A stretch of DNA of 16,515 nt, from positions 1-16,515 of the forward strand of contig JAILIJ010000181.1 in the NCBI GenBank assembly GCA_024695315.1. Reading direction: 5' to 3'. Of the stretch, positions 1-6,427 are shown in pieces (the first letter of the stretch is position 1; every line of letters starts with the position of its first letter). A program made the translations under genes and the position numbers. The notes below the pieces were generated by a model. It had not been told where the DNA came from. It did no database searches and saw only the letters and a list, made by a program, of their open reading frames with translations. The DNA comes from Bacteroidaceae bacterium (GTDB taxonomy: Bacteria > Bacteroidota > Bacteroidia > Bacteroidales > Bacteroidaceae).

Positions 1-120
1 TAAACAAATAATTTGTAGCTTTTCTGTTTTTAGCGAACTACAATATAGTATAAAAATGGCAAATAGAATAGGGGGCTTTTTATTATATTATATTAAAAAG
101 ATAAATTGGTTAGATATTTA
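1..120. other. AT-rich stretch downstream of rplT, no gene seen
   Basis: No coding region is visible. There is a weak inverted pair (TTGTAG at 13-18, CTACAA at 38-43) that could belong to a feature continuing beyond the left edge. Conserved small RNAs are known to lie downstream of L20 genes in Bacteroidales, but I cannot match that family here from sequence alone. Confidence 0.3.
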
Positions 121-165
121 TATAAAAGGAAAGTGCTTTCAATCTATAAAAGAATGAAAGCACTT
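121..165 (-). terminator. Rho-independent terminator of the thrS-infC-rpmI-rplT block
   Basis: Positions 131-140 and 156-165 form a perfect 10-bp inverted repeat (AAGTGCTTTC / GAAAGCACTT) with a 15-nt loop, starting about 30 bp after the rplT stop codon. Read leftward, it is followed by TCCTTTTATA, a short T-rich tail. Position and structure fit the end of the ribosomal-protein transcript. The U-tract is interrupted by CC, so termination may be only moderately efficient. Confidence 0.65.
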
Positions 166-195
166 ATTTGAAAAGTAATCTTTATGTAATCTGAT

Positions 196-540
196 TTACT
201 TTACCTTAGCTACGATAGCCTTGAATGCTTCTGCATTATTGACTGCGAGATAAGCAAGAGTCTTGCGGTTGATCTCGATTCCAGCCTTGTGAAGAGCACC
301 CATAAGCTGTGAGTAAGACATACCCTCGAGACGAGCTGCAGCGTTGATACGCTGAATCCAAAGAGCACGGAACTCGCGCTTCTTGCGACGACGGTCTGCG
401 AATGCGTATGTGAGACCTTTCTCGTATGCGTTCTTGGCAACTGTCCAAACGTTCTTGCGAGCACCGAACTGACCCTTAACGCGCTTTAAAATCTTCTTAC
501 GACGTGCACGTGATGCAACATGATTTACTGATCTTGGCAT
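196..540 (-). CDS. rplT: 50S ribosomal protein L20
   Basis: L20 is a primary 23S rRNA-binding protein needed early in 50S assembly. The 114-residue product has the normal family length and a very basic N-terminal half (MPRSVNHVASRARRKKILKR), including the RRRKKREFRALWIQRINAA segment typical of L20. It ends in the usual globular domain with GMSYSQLMGALHKAGIEINR. It starts at ATG 538-540 and stops with TAA at 196-198. It is the last gene of the leftward translation block, 122 bp after rpmI, and is followed by a terminator hairpin. In E. coli and Bacillus, L20 represses its own operon by binding mRNA. The hairpin in the preceding gap (633-656) would be a candidate site here, but that is inference. 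Confidence 0.98.
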   Translation of the reverse strand: MPRSVNHVASRARRKKILKRVKGQFGARKNVWTVAKNAYEKGLTYAFADRRRKKREFRALWIQRINAAARLEGMSYSQLMGALHKAGIEINRKTLAYLAVNNAEAFKAIVAKVK

Positions 541-632
541 AATTTTGTTTTTTTTTGAATGTTAGCGATGTATTAATTACATTCTTTGGTGCTAAATCAT
601 TCGGTTAAACTTAAAAAGTTAATTCTTACTTA

Positions 633-656
633 CTAAAGTGTTCTTTTGAACTTTAG
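633..656 (-). promoter_or_regulatory. Hairpin in the rpmI-rplT gap
   Basis: Read leftward, CTAAAGTTC and GAA-CA-CTTTAG form a 9-bp stem with an AAAA loop and a 2-nt bulge, immediately downstream of the rpmI stop. No T-run follows, so it does not look like a terminator. A second short pair (AACTT 608-612, AAGTT 616-620) follows. It could be a processing site, an RNA stabiliser or an L20 autoregulatory site; none of these can be shown from sequence. Confidence 0.35.
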
Positions 657-662
657 GTTTGA

Positions 663-860
663 TTAGCGGAGGCAAAGAAGGTCACGAACCTGCTTTACAT
701 TTGCAGAAACTACAATTGTAGAGTGGTCGAGGTTTCTCTTCTGCTTCTTAGTCTTCTTTGTCAAGATGTGACTGTGATAAGCGTGCTGACGCTTAATCTT
801 TCCTGTACCAGTAAGCTTGAAACGCTTCTTTGAAGCGGAGTTAGTTTTAACTTTTGGCAT
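663..860 (-). CDS. rpmI: 50S ribosomal protein L35
   Basis: L35 is a small basic protein of the large ribosomal subunit. The 65-residue product matches the family length and begins MPKVKTNSASKKRFKLTGTG, the standard L35 N-terminus, followed by KIKRQHAYHSHILTKKTKKQKRNL. It starts at ATG 858-860 and stops with TAA at 663-665. It lies 87 bp after infC and 122 bp before rplT, the usual infC-rpmI-rplT order. A hairpin at 891-921 lies in its leader. Confidence 0.97.
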   Translation of the reverse strand: MPKVKTNSASKKRFKLTGTGKIKRQHAYHSHILTKKTKKQKRNLDHSTIVVSANVKQVRDLLCLR

Positions 861-890
861 TTTTTTATGTATTTAATTTATTAATAATTA

Positions 891-921
891 GTGGCAACGC
901 ATATACCAGGGCGTTACGCAC
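891..921 (-). promoter_or_regulatory. Hairpin in the infC-rpmI gap
   Basis: GTG-GC-AACGC at 891-900 pairs with GCGTT-ACG-CAC at 911-921 around a 10-nt loop, giving two helices (3 and 5 bp) separated by a small internal loop. It lies about 30 nt upstream of the rpmI start codon and is more GC-rich than its surroundings. No T-run adjoins it. It may be a regulatory or processing structure of the infC-rpmI-rplT transcript. Confidence 0.35.
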
Positions 922-947
922 TTTTTCTTTTTTTTTATTATAGAAGA

Positions 948-1622
948 TTATTCTTCATTTTTAGCAATTTTATCTGCAAGACCAGCAAATGGACTATTAG
1001 GATTAGGTCCTTCAGCCTCTTTTGCTGCTTTTGCTTCAGTCTTTGCCTGAGCTTCTGCGGCTTCGTTGTCACGCTTTTGTTGACTCTTCTTTGGCTGTCC
1101 TGCTTTTTTAGGTGAGAGGATGATAATCATCTTCTTACCCTCAAGGGCAGGCATGCTTTCAACTTTAGCATATTCTTCAAGGTCGTTAGCGAGACGCAAT
1201 AGTAAAACTTCACCTTGCTCTTTGAAGACGATAGAACGTCCTTTGAAGAACACGTAAGCTTTTACTTTATTTCCATCGCTTAGGAACTCTTGAGCATGCT
1301 TCAATTTGAATGCATAATCAGCTTCACCAGTTTGTGGTCCGAAACGTAATTCTTTGACTTCTACTTTAACTTGTTTAGCCTTCATGTCCTTTGCCTTTTT
1401 CTTGAGCTGGTAAAGGAACTTAGAATAGTCGATTAATCGACATACCGGAGGATTGGCATTAGGAGATATTTCTACGAGGTCAACTCCTTTTTCCTCTGCC
1501 ATTTGGAGTGCTTTGCTTGTTGGCAATACTTCTGACTCAACGTCATCGCCTACAATTCTCACTTCGCGCACACGAATCTGTTCATTGATGCGGTGCTGCT
1601 GTTTTTTGTTGTCAAATTTCAT
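948..1622 (-). CDS. infC: Translation initiation factor IF-3
   Basis: IF-3 binds the 30S subunit, prevents premature 50S joining and checks start codon and initiator tRNA. The N-terminal domain starts near residue 11 (RINEQIRVREVRIVGDD), followed by the DLVEISPNANPPVCRLIDY segment and the lysine-rich interdomain linker (KFLYQLKKKAKDMKAKQ). The C-terminal domain contains ELRFGPQTGEADYAFKLKHA and VFFKGRSIVFKEQGEVLLLR. At 224 residues it exceeds E. coli IF-3 (about 180) because of an Ala/Lys/Glu-rich tail from about residue 173, which I know as a Bacteroidetes trait. The start is a plain ATG at 1620-1622, unlike the AUU used for autoregulation in E. coli. A probable promoter overlaps the thrS stop, and the leader has a 13-bp hairpin. 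Confidence 0.97.
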   Translation of the reverse strand: MKFDNKKQQHRINEQIRVREVRIVGDDVESEVLPTSKALQMAEEKGVDLVEISPNANPPVCRLIDYSKFLYQLKKKAKDMKAKQVKVEVKELRFGPQTGEADYAFKLKHAQEFLSDGNKVKAYVFFKGRSIVFKEQGEVLLLRLANDLEEYAKVESMPALEGKKMIIILSPKKAGQPKKSQQKRDNEAAEAQAKTEAKAAKEAEGPNPNSPFAGLADKIAKNEE

Positions 1623-1678
1623 TAAATGGATGTATTCCTTCCGGTTTTTGAGTTTGTAAAAGTTAAGTTTTTATATTT

Positions 1679-1708
1679 GCTCCTAAGGATTATAAAATCC
1701 TCAGGAGC
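1679..1708 (-). promoter_or_regulatory. 13-bp hairpin in the infC leader
   Basis: Read leftward, GCTCCTGAGGATT pairs with AATCCTTAGGAGC around a 4-nt loop (TTAT). The one non-Watson-Crick position (1702/1685) is G-U in the leftward transcript but A-C in the opposite one, so the helix is continuous only in the infC-sense RNA. It sits 56 nt before the infC start and about 28 nt after the thrS stop. No T-run follows in the leftward direction, so it is not a classical terminator for thrS. Confidence 0.55.
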
Positions 1709-1731
1709 GTTATATTTTTTTATTTCGGGTG

Positions 1732-1762
1732 CAAAGTTAAAAATTTTCTGTCATTGCACGAA
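1732..1762 (-). promoter_or_regulatory. Probable infC promoter at the thrS stop codon
   Basis: On the minus strand TAACTTTG (1739-1732) matches the Bacteroidetes -7 consensus TAnnTTTG and overlaps the thrS TAA. TTCG (1762-1759) lies 19 bp upstream as a partial -33 box (consensus TTTG). It would start a transcript about 100 nt before infC, giving infC-rpmI-rplT expression independent of thrS. Confidence 0.5.
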
Positions 1763-3680
1763 CTTCTTCGTTGATTTTCTTTGCAAAATCTTCAAATTTC
1801 ATTGTTTCTTGTTGCTGAGTACCCTGTTTTCTTACATTTACAGTTCCATCAGCCTCTTCTTTTTCACCAACGACGAGCATATATGGTATGTGCTTGATTT
1901 CGTTGTCGCGAATCTTACGTCCAATTTTCTCATTACGATCGTCTACGGTTGTACGTACATCGTTTGCATTTAGATATTCGCTTACCTTTTGTGCGTAATC
2001 GTTGTATTTCTCTGAAATTGGAAGTATAACAACTTGATCAGGTGTGAGCCATAGTGGGAAACGTCCTGCTGTGTGTTCGATAAGAACAGCGATGAAACGT
2101 TCCATAGAACCGAATGGTGCACGGTGAATCATCACAGGGCGGTGCTTCAAGTTGTCTGCGCCAGTATATTCGAGTTGGAAACGCTCTGGAAGATTGTAGT
2201 CAACCTGAATAGTACCGAGCTGCCATCTGCGTCCGAGGGCATCCTTAATCATGAAGTCAAGCTTAGGACCATAGAATGCAGCCTCACCAAGTTCGGTACG
2301 TGTGTTAAGTCCTTTCTCTGCACATGCTTCGATGATAGCATTTTCTGCTTGCTCCCATACTTCGTCAGTACCAATGTACTTTTCCTTATCGTTAGGGTCA
2401 CGTAAAGAAATCTGTGCTTCGAAATTATTGAAGTCAAGTGCCTTGAAGATGATGTTGATGATATCCATAACTCTAAGGAACTCATCCTTTACCTGATCTG
2501 GGCGGCAGAAGATGTGTGCGTCATCCTGAGTGAATGAACGTACGCGAGTAAGTCCATGAAGCTCACCAGACTGCTCGTAACGATAAACGGTACCGAATTC
2601 TGCACAACGGAAAGGAAGATCCTTGTATGAACGTGGCTTCCATGCGAAAATTTCGCAGTGGTGAGGACAGTTCATAGGCTTAAGCAAATATTCTTCTCCC
2701 TCTTCAGGAGTGCTGATTGGCTGGAAAGAATCCTTTCCGTAGTGAGCATAGTGTCCTGAAGTTACGTATAAGTTTTTACCTCCGATATGTGGAGTGATAA
2801 CCTCTTGATATCCGTAACGCTTCTGTATCTTGCGTAAGAAGTCTTGTAAACGAATTCTAAGTGCAGTACCCTTTGGAAGCCACATAGGGAGGCCCTTACC
2901 AACACGCTCAGAGAACATGAAGAGTTCCATTTCCTTACCAATCTTTCTGTGGTCACGCTTCTTAGCTTCTTCGAGAGCTACGAGATACTCGTCAAGCATC
3001 TTCTTTTTAGGGTAGGAGATACCATAAATACGAGTCATCATAGGACGCTTCTCATCACCGCGCCAGTAAGCAGCAGCAAGTGACAGAATCTTTACAGCCT
3101 TAATAGGAGCTGTGCTCATGAGGTGAGGACCCTTACAAAGGTCAATATAATTTCCCTGTGTATATGTAGTGATCTTACCATCTTCTAATTCTGCGATAAG
3201 CTCATTTTTGTATGTCTGTCCCTTAGATTCGAAGAGTTTCATTACTTCGTCCTTAGAAATATCCTTACGAACGAGTTCTTCCTTCTTCTGCTGAAGTTCC
3301 ATCATCTTCTTTTCGATCTTAGGGAAATCAGCGTCTGTGAGCTTTACGCCCTCAGGTGGCATAACATCATAGTAGAAACCATTTTCGATAGCAGGTCCAA
3401 TACCGAACTGTGTGCCAGGGTAGAGTTCCTCGATAGCTTCAGCCATAAGGTGAGCAGAGGTGTGCCAAAAAGCATGCTTACCTTCTTTGTCATCAAACTT
3501 ATATAGTGCGATAGTAGCGTCCTCGTTGATAGGACGATTTAGTTCTGTAGTTTCGCCGTTTACACCACAGGCAATAACGTCTTGTGCAAGGCGCTGACTG
3601 ATGCTTTCAGCAATCTGTAGACCAGTAACGCCGTTTTCATATTCGCGTACTGATCCGTCAGGAAATGTAATTTTTACCAT
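1737..3680 (-). CDS. thrS: Threonyl-tRNA synthetase
   Basis: This cytoplasmic class II synthetase charges tRNA-Thr. The 647 residues (E. coli ThrRS is 642) show the full bacterial architecture. A TGS domain covers residues 1-62. The editing/SAD domain has H73 and H77 (HxxxH) and C182/H186 (CKGPH). The catalytic core has C338 (MNCPHHCE), H389 and H519 as probable zinc ligands, motif 2 around RCAEFGTVYRYE and motif 3 around HRAPFGSMERF. The C-terminal anticodon-binding domain starts near residue 545. The start is ATG 3678-3680, about 30 bp from a good promoter, and a terminator separates it from the TPR gene upstream. It heads the thrS-infC-rpmI-rplT block. Confidence 0.98.
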   Translation of the reverse strand: MVKITFPDGSVREYENGVTGLQIAESISQRLAQDVIACGVNGETTELNRPINEDATIALYKFDDKEGKHAFWHTSAHLMAEAIEELYPGTQFGIGPAIENGFYYDVMPPEGVKLTDADFPKIEKKMMELQQKKEELVRKDISKDEVMKLFESKGQTYKNELIAELEDGKITTYTQGNYIDLCKGPHLMSTAPIKAVKILSLAAAYWRGDEKRPMMTRIYGISYPKKKMLDEYLVALEEAKKRDHRKIGKEMELFMFSERVGKGLPMWLPKGTALRIRLQDFLRKIQKRYGYQEVITPHIGGKNLYVTSGHYAHYGKDSFQPISTPEEGEEYLLKPMNCPHHCEIFAWKPRSYKDLPFRCAEFGTVYRYEQSGELHGLTRVRSFTQDDAHIFCRPDQVKDEFLRVMDIINIIFKALDFNNFEAQISLRDPNDKEKYIGTDEVWEQAENAIIEACAEKGLNTRTELGEAAFYGPKLDFMIKDALGRRWQLGTIQVDYNLPERFQLEYTGADNLKHRPVMIHRAPFGSMERFIAVLIEHTAGRFPLWLTPDQVVILPISEKYNDYAQKVSEYLNANDVRTTVDDRNEKIGRKIRDNEIKHIPYMLVVGEKEEADGTVNVRKQGTQQQETMKFEDFAKKINEEVRAMTENF

Positions 3681-3714
3681 ATGTTGTTTTAATTTTAAAT
3701 TCGCATAAACGCTG

Positions 3715-3747
3715 CAAATTTAGCATTTCTTTTTGTGAAATACTAAA
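3715..3747 (-). promoter_or_regulatory. thrS promoter
   Basis: On the minus strand TAAATTTG (3722-3715) is an exact TAnnTTTG match, and TTTA (3747-3744) lies 21 bp upstream as a near -33 box. The transcript would begin close to 3708, about 30 nt before the thrS ATG. The terminator at 3768-3790 lies just upstream, so thrS appears to be its own unit. Confidence 0.6.
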
Positions 3748-3767
3748 GTCAAGCCTCAAAATTTTCC

Positions 3768-3790
3768 AAAAAAGTGATATTTCCTATCAC
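3768..3790 (-). terminator. Terminator overlapping the TPR-gene stop codon
   Basis: Read leftward, GTGATA-GGAAA-TATCAC forms a perfect 6-bp stem with a 5-nt loop, followed directly by six Ts. The TGA stop codon (3789-3787) lies inside the ascending stem. Compact and well placed, it should end the lptD-ruvX-def-TPR transcript. Confidence 0.75.
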
Positions 3791-5397
3791 ATCTTTTTGT
3801 TCTGATTTTTCTTTATGATGTTATAAGCAGAATAAATACCGAGTTCTCCGGCCTTACTTAAGTCCATTATGGCAGGGGAAACGTCGTCTATAAGCAGTTT
3901 TAATAATCCTCTGTTGTAGTATGCCTCAGCAAAAGACGGATTAAGTTCTATAGCTTTGTTTAGGTCTATGATGGCATCTCCAATGTCTCCAGTTTGTGCT
4001 TTTTCGTAAGCCTGGTAGAAAAGTATATTGATGTCTTTGGAAATGATATCATTATATTGCTTAATCTTTTCAGGAATCCTTGGCATGAGTTTGGCCTCTA
4101 CAGGTTTATTTTGAATCTTTCCCCTGTATTGGCTTTCATACTTATTATCCACATTGTCGTCCTCGACTAGTTTGTTATAGTCGTCAATATTACGTTCTGA
4201 TTTTTTTCGTGTCTTGTTTTTTAGACGGCTAGTTGGGGTAGAGTAGCCATATTTATGAGCAACAGTTTCTTTGATGACGTGTGATTCGTCTTTGTCCGCT
4301 CCTCGTTTGTCACCGACTTTTCTTTTTGCTTCAGCTCTACGTTGGTATCCGTACAGAAATTTTGGATATTCATTAATAACTGTAGTATAGTCTTTGATGG
4401 CTTTAGAGTAATCTCCTGTTTGCATGTAAAGTTCTCCTCTGTTGAAAATCGCCATCATATCTGTAGAATCCACATTGATTATGAAGTTGAAGTCTTCAAT
4501 AGCTTTATTATCTTCGCCAACATTAGCAAGAAGTAGTCCTCGGTTATAATGTGCTATAAAACTTGATGGTTCTAAATCAATGGCCAAGTCGTAGTCTTTC
4601 ATAGCTCCTCTATAGTTATTTTGGTTGAATTTACAGAGTGCTCGATTGACAATAACTCCTGCATTTTTAGGATATAGACGTATAGCTTCGCTATACATTT
4701 TTTCGGCATCGGCATATTCCTCTCTGTTCATGAGAAGACTTCCTTTTGTTGTAAGTGCGTTAACGTTATACTTATCAACAGCCAATGCTTTATCTATGTA
4801 TATTTCCGCATTAGCGCTGTCGTGTTCTTGCATTTTGATATTGGCCTTCAGACAATAACCGTCAGCGTACTTTGACCATTTTTTTATAATGATATTGCAT
4901 AATGAGTCTGCTTTGTGTAGACTGTCATTTTCCATCTCGCAAAGTACGAGATTATGCCAAAGTGATTTATTTTGTGTTTCGAGTTTGACTGCTATATAAT
5001 AGTCTTCTGCAGCTGATTTGTATTTTTTTTGGTTTATACGTACTAATCCGCGTAGTTCGTATAGATTTGATGCGTAAGGATTTCGTTCTATGGCTTCAGT
5101 GCAGTCAGCCTCACTTCCAGAATAGTCGTCCAGATAGAATTTTGCCAATCCTCTGTAGAACCAAGGTTCATACATGTGTGGTTTGGCGCTAATAATCATG
5201 TTGAAATATTGAATAGATAACACGTAATCCTCGTAATACAGAGAATTGCGTGCAATATTCATTAGTCGAGTTGTGTTTATCTGTGCTTTCAAAGAAGAAA
5301 ACAGAGTGCTGAAAGATATGATGAAGAATAGGACTGCAAGTCTTAAGACATGCAATCCTTCCTTATAATTAATTATGTGTAAGGCTTTTTTCTTCAT
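3787..5397 (-). CDS. Secreted or periplasmic tetratricopeptide-repeat protein
   Basis: The specific function is unknown. The 536-residue product starts with a basic stretch, then a hydrophobic core (LAVLFFIISFSTLFSSLKA, about residues 22-40), indicating a signal peptide or N-terminal anchor, so it probably acts in the cell envelope. Most of the rest is TPR repeats of about 34 residues (examples: EPWFYRGLAKFYLDDYSGSE, IAHYNRGLLLANVGEDNKAI). A basic, repeat-free linker lies at about 365-440, and one or two TPRs end the protein (FAEAYYNRGLLKLLIDD). TPRs mediate protein-protein contacts. I place the start at ATG 5395-5397; a TTG four codons upstream is in frame but less likely. It sits 31 bp after def and ends at a terminator. 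Genes of this kind commonly lie between def and thrS in Bacteroidetes. Confidence 0.88.
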   Translation of the reverse strand: MKKKALHIINYKEGLHVLRLAVLFFIISFSTLFSSLKAQINTTRLMNIARNSLYYEDYVLSIQYFNMIISAKPHMYEPWFYRGLAKFYLDDYSGSEADCTEAIERNPYASNLYELRGLVRINQKKYKSAAEDYYIAVKLETQNKSLWHNLVLCEMENDSLHKADSLCNIIIKKWSKYADGYCLKANIKMQEHDSANAEIYIDKALAVDKYNVNALTTKGSLLMNREEYADAEKMYSEAIRLYPKNAGVIVNRALCKFNQNNYRGAMKDYDLAIDLEPSSFIAHYNRGLLLANVGEDNKAIEDFNFIINVDSTDMMAIFNRGELYMQTGDYSKAIKDYTTVINEYPKFLYGYQRRAEAKRKVGDKRGADKDESHVIKETVAHKYGYSTPTSRLKNKTRKKSERNIDDYNKLVEDDNVDNKYESQYRGKIQNKPVEAKLMPRIPEKIKQYNDIISKDINILFYQAYEKAQTGDIGDAIIDLNKAIELNPSFAEAYYNRGLLKLLIDDVSPAIMDLSKAGELGIYSAYNIIKKNQNKKM

Positions 5398-5428
5398 AGT
5401 AATGAACAAATCGTTATAAGTTCTGGCA

Positions 5429-5986
5429 TTAACGATTAGGCTTACACTTGTAGGTTGTTGAAATTTTTCCCTTAGCCATAGCTAAAAGTTTTGACTTTAT
5501 AAGTTGTTTACGGAAAGAAGAAACGTGGTCGATGAAAAGTTTTCCGTCAAGATGGTCATATTCGTGTTGGAATACACGAGCGAGGAATCCATCAATCCAT
5601 TCATCATGTTCAACCAGATTTTCATCGATATACTTTACATGTACTCTTTCTGGACGTTTAACAGACTCATGAATGCCAGGAACGCTGAGACATCCTTCTT
5701 CGAAGTTGCAAGTTTCCTCGCTGCTTTCTAAAATTTCAGGATTGATGAAAGCGTGCTGAAAACCCTTATATTCAGGCTGATCATCGCTTATTACATCGAG
5801 GTCGACGATAAATAATCTAATGGCAAGTCCAACCTGTGGGCCAGCTAATCCTACGCCGTCAGCCTTTCTGTTTGTTTCGTACATGTTCTGTATGAGTTCC
5901 TGAAGTCCAGGATATTCTTTTGGATTTATTTCGGAAGCAACCTTTCTAAGTACAGGTTGTCCGAAGATATACATTGGTAGAATCAT
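5429..5986 (-). CDS. def: Peptide deformylase
   Basis: A cytoplasmic metallohydrolase that removes the formyl group from the N-terminal formyl-Met of new proteins. All three family motifs are present in 185 residues: motif 1 GVGLAGPQ (44-51), motif 2 EGCLS (97-101) and motif 3 HEYDH (141-145). Metal ligands are C99, H141 and H145, and E142 is the catalytic acid/base. Motif 1 reads GLAGPQ where GLAAPQ is commoner, a tolerated position. ATG at 5984-5986 lies 11 bp after ruvX, so co-transcription and possibly translational coupling are likely. Confidence 0.97.
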   Translation of the reverse strand: MILPMYIFGQPVLRKVASEINPKEYPGLQELIQNMYETNRKADGVGLAGPQVGLAIRLFIVDLDVISDDQPEYKGFQHAFINPEILESSEETCNFEEGCLSVPGIHESVKRPERVHVKYIDENLVEHDEWIDGFLARVFQHEYDHLDGKLFIDHVSSFRKQLIKSKLLAMAKGKISTTYKCKPNR

Positions 5987-5997
5987 ATATTTATATT

Positions 5998-6417
5998 TTA
6001 GAAATTTCTTTTACTTTCCAGATAGTCTTCCAAGATGATTGTAGCGCTTATTTTGTCTACAAGTCCTTTGTTCTGTCTGGCTTTTTTTCCTATTCCTGAA
6101 TTGAGCATTGTTTGATGAGCTAAGACAGAAGTGAAACGTTCATCGTACATATCTATTTTTTTGTCAGGAAAGAGTTTTTTGAGACGATTTACAAATGGTG
6201 TGATTCGTTTCATATTTTCAGAATCTTCGCCATTAGTTTGTTTTGGTAGTCCTACAACAATAGTTTCAACGTCTTCCTTTTTAACGTAGTCGATGATAAA
6301 AGCCTCCAAATCCTTTGTGTCTACAGTTGTTAGTCCGTTGGCTATCATCTGTAGTGAGTCTGTAACAGCAATTCCTGTACGTTTCTGTCCGTAATCTATG
6401 GATAAAATTCTTCCCAT
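5998..6417 (-). CDS. ruvX: RuvX/YqgF-family Holliday junction resolvase-like nuclease
   Basis: RuvX/YqgF proteins are RNase H-fold nucleases linked to Holliday-junction resolution and, in E. coli, to pre-16S rRNA 5' maturation. The 139 residues carry ILSIDYGQKRTGIAVTD (first catalytic Asp, DxGxKRxG), IVVGLPKQTNGEDS, YDERFTSVLA (catalytic Glu) and VDKISATIILEDYL (C-terminal Asp). I start at ATG 6415-6417 (MGRILSIDYG). The open frame extends 30 codons further, but that extension would overlap the lptD coding end and lies outside the family's conserved start. It begins 10 bp after lptD and is followed by def. Confidence 0.95.
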   Translation of the reverse strand: MGRILSIDYGQKRTGIAVTDSLQMIANGLTTVDTKDLEAFIIDYVKKEDVETIVVGLPKQTNGEDSENMKRITPFVNRLKKLFPDKKIDMYDERFTSVLAHQTMLNSGIGKKARQNKGLVDKISATIILEDYLESKRNF

Positions 6418-6427
6418 AAAGTTTAAT

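Noticed and set aside
1626..1973. 115-codon plus-strand frame across the thrS-infC gap
   Set aside because: Antisense to thrS and infC leader, Phe/Ser/Leu-rich shadow with no supporting signal.
5398..5409. TTG start four codons upstream for the TPR protein
   Set aside because: An ATG lies four codons inside with a normal basic N-terminus and signal peptide, so the TTG is unnecessary.
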